The notes under the pieces: generated by a model
The model's input: the letters and a program-made list of their open reading frames with translations, nothing else
Told to the model about the DNA's origin: nothing
The model's database searches: none
Origin: Chara braunii
Taxonomy: Eukaryota; Streptophyta; Charophyceae; Charales; Characeae
Direction: 5' to 3'
NCBI GenBank assembly: GCA_003427395.1
Contig: BFEA01000341.1
Coordinates: 1,488,819-1,527,600, forward strand
DNA: 38,782 bases
Shown: positions 38,736-38,782 of the stretch, one piece after another
Layout of the letters: each line of letters starts with the position of its first letter
Numbering within the stretch: the stretch's first letter is position 1
Program-made: the position numbers and the translations under genes

Positions 38736-38782
<47 letters not shown>
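38736..38782. repeat. (CT)n microsatellite at window end
   Basis: The window ends inside a CT run. Confidence 0.95.

Noticed and set aside
1-38782. tRNA, rRNA, CRISPR array
   Set aside because: I looked for cloverleaf-like A/B boxes, rRNA blocks and regularly spaced direct repeats and saw none; repeated units here are microsatellites or transposon pieces.

Overview
The window is eukaryotic nuclear DNA dominated by transposable elements. It has long LTR retrotransposons with a primer-binding site close to plant-type initiator-Met tRNA sites, GT-AG type splice signals, a SUMO-protease-like gene fragment and abundant (CT)n, (GT)n and (TA)n microsatellites. There is no operon structure, Shine-Dalgarno pattern or tRNA/rRNA gene. 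A plant or streptophyte alga is my best guess (Chara-like repeat content), but this is an inference only.

Layout. (1) 1-3408: non-coding, repeat-rich DNA with a (TG)n start, A/T runs and two related short elements with inverted ends (2473-2591, 2904-3001). (2) 3409-3530 and 17846-18005: pieces of an inverted LTR, split by element A. (3) 3531-17845: element A, a Ty3/gypsy-type retrotransposon with 2.8 kb LTRs, a GAAC target duplication and a primer site. Its gag-pol segment (about 6337-12575) is inverted relative to the LTRs and to the 3' ORFs. (4) 18006-18108: a second inverted LTR end. (5) 18109-30118: element B, a related retrotransposon in normal + orientation whose 3' LTR is cut off. (6) 30119-38782: AT-rich DNA with microsatellites, fold-back repeats, a spliced minus-strand gene of unknown function (33400-34437 and probably upstream to about 35290) and a Ulp1/C48 protease-like gene fragment (36207-37238).

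A and B are diverged members of one lineage with an unusual gene set. Each LTR carries a reading frame of about 180-222 codons (ORF0) between the promoter TATA box and the primer site, so it would be the first ORF of the genomic RNA. Then come gag (zinc knuckle), protease (DTG/DSG), reverse transcriptase (YMDD) and RNase H. A PHD-type zinc finger follows, then an integrase in which the usual third catalytic Glu is Lys in both elements. Three further ORFs lie before the 3' LTR: ORF3 starts on an ATGA overlap with the pol stop, ORF4 (acidic, ending in an SR-type tail) overlaps the ORF3 stop, and ORF5 overlaps the end of ORF4 in another frame. All copies are decayed by stops and frameshifts, but A/B comparison and LTR/LTR comparison show the ORFs were once open. 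This ORF0/PHD/ORF3-5 architecture is the best candidate for something undescribed here.
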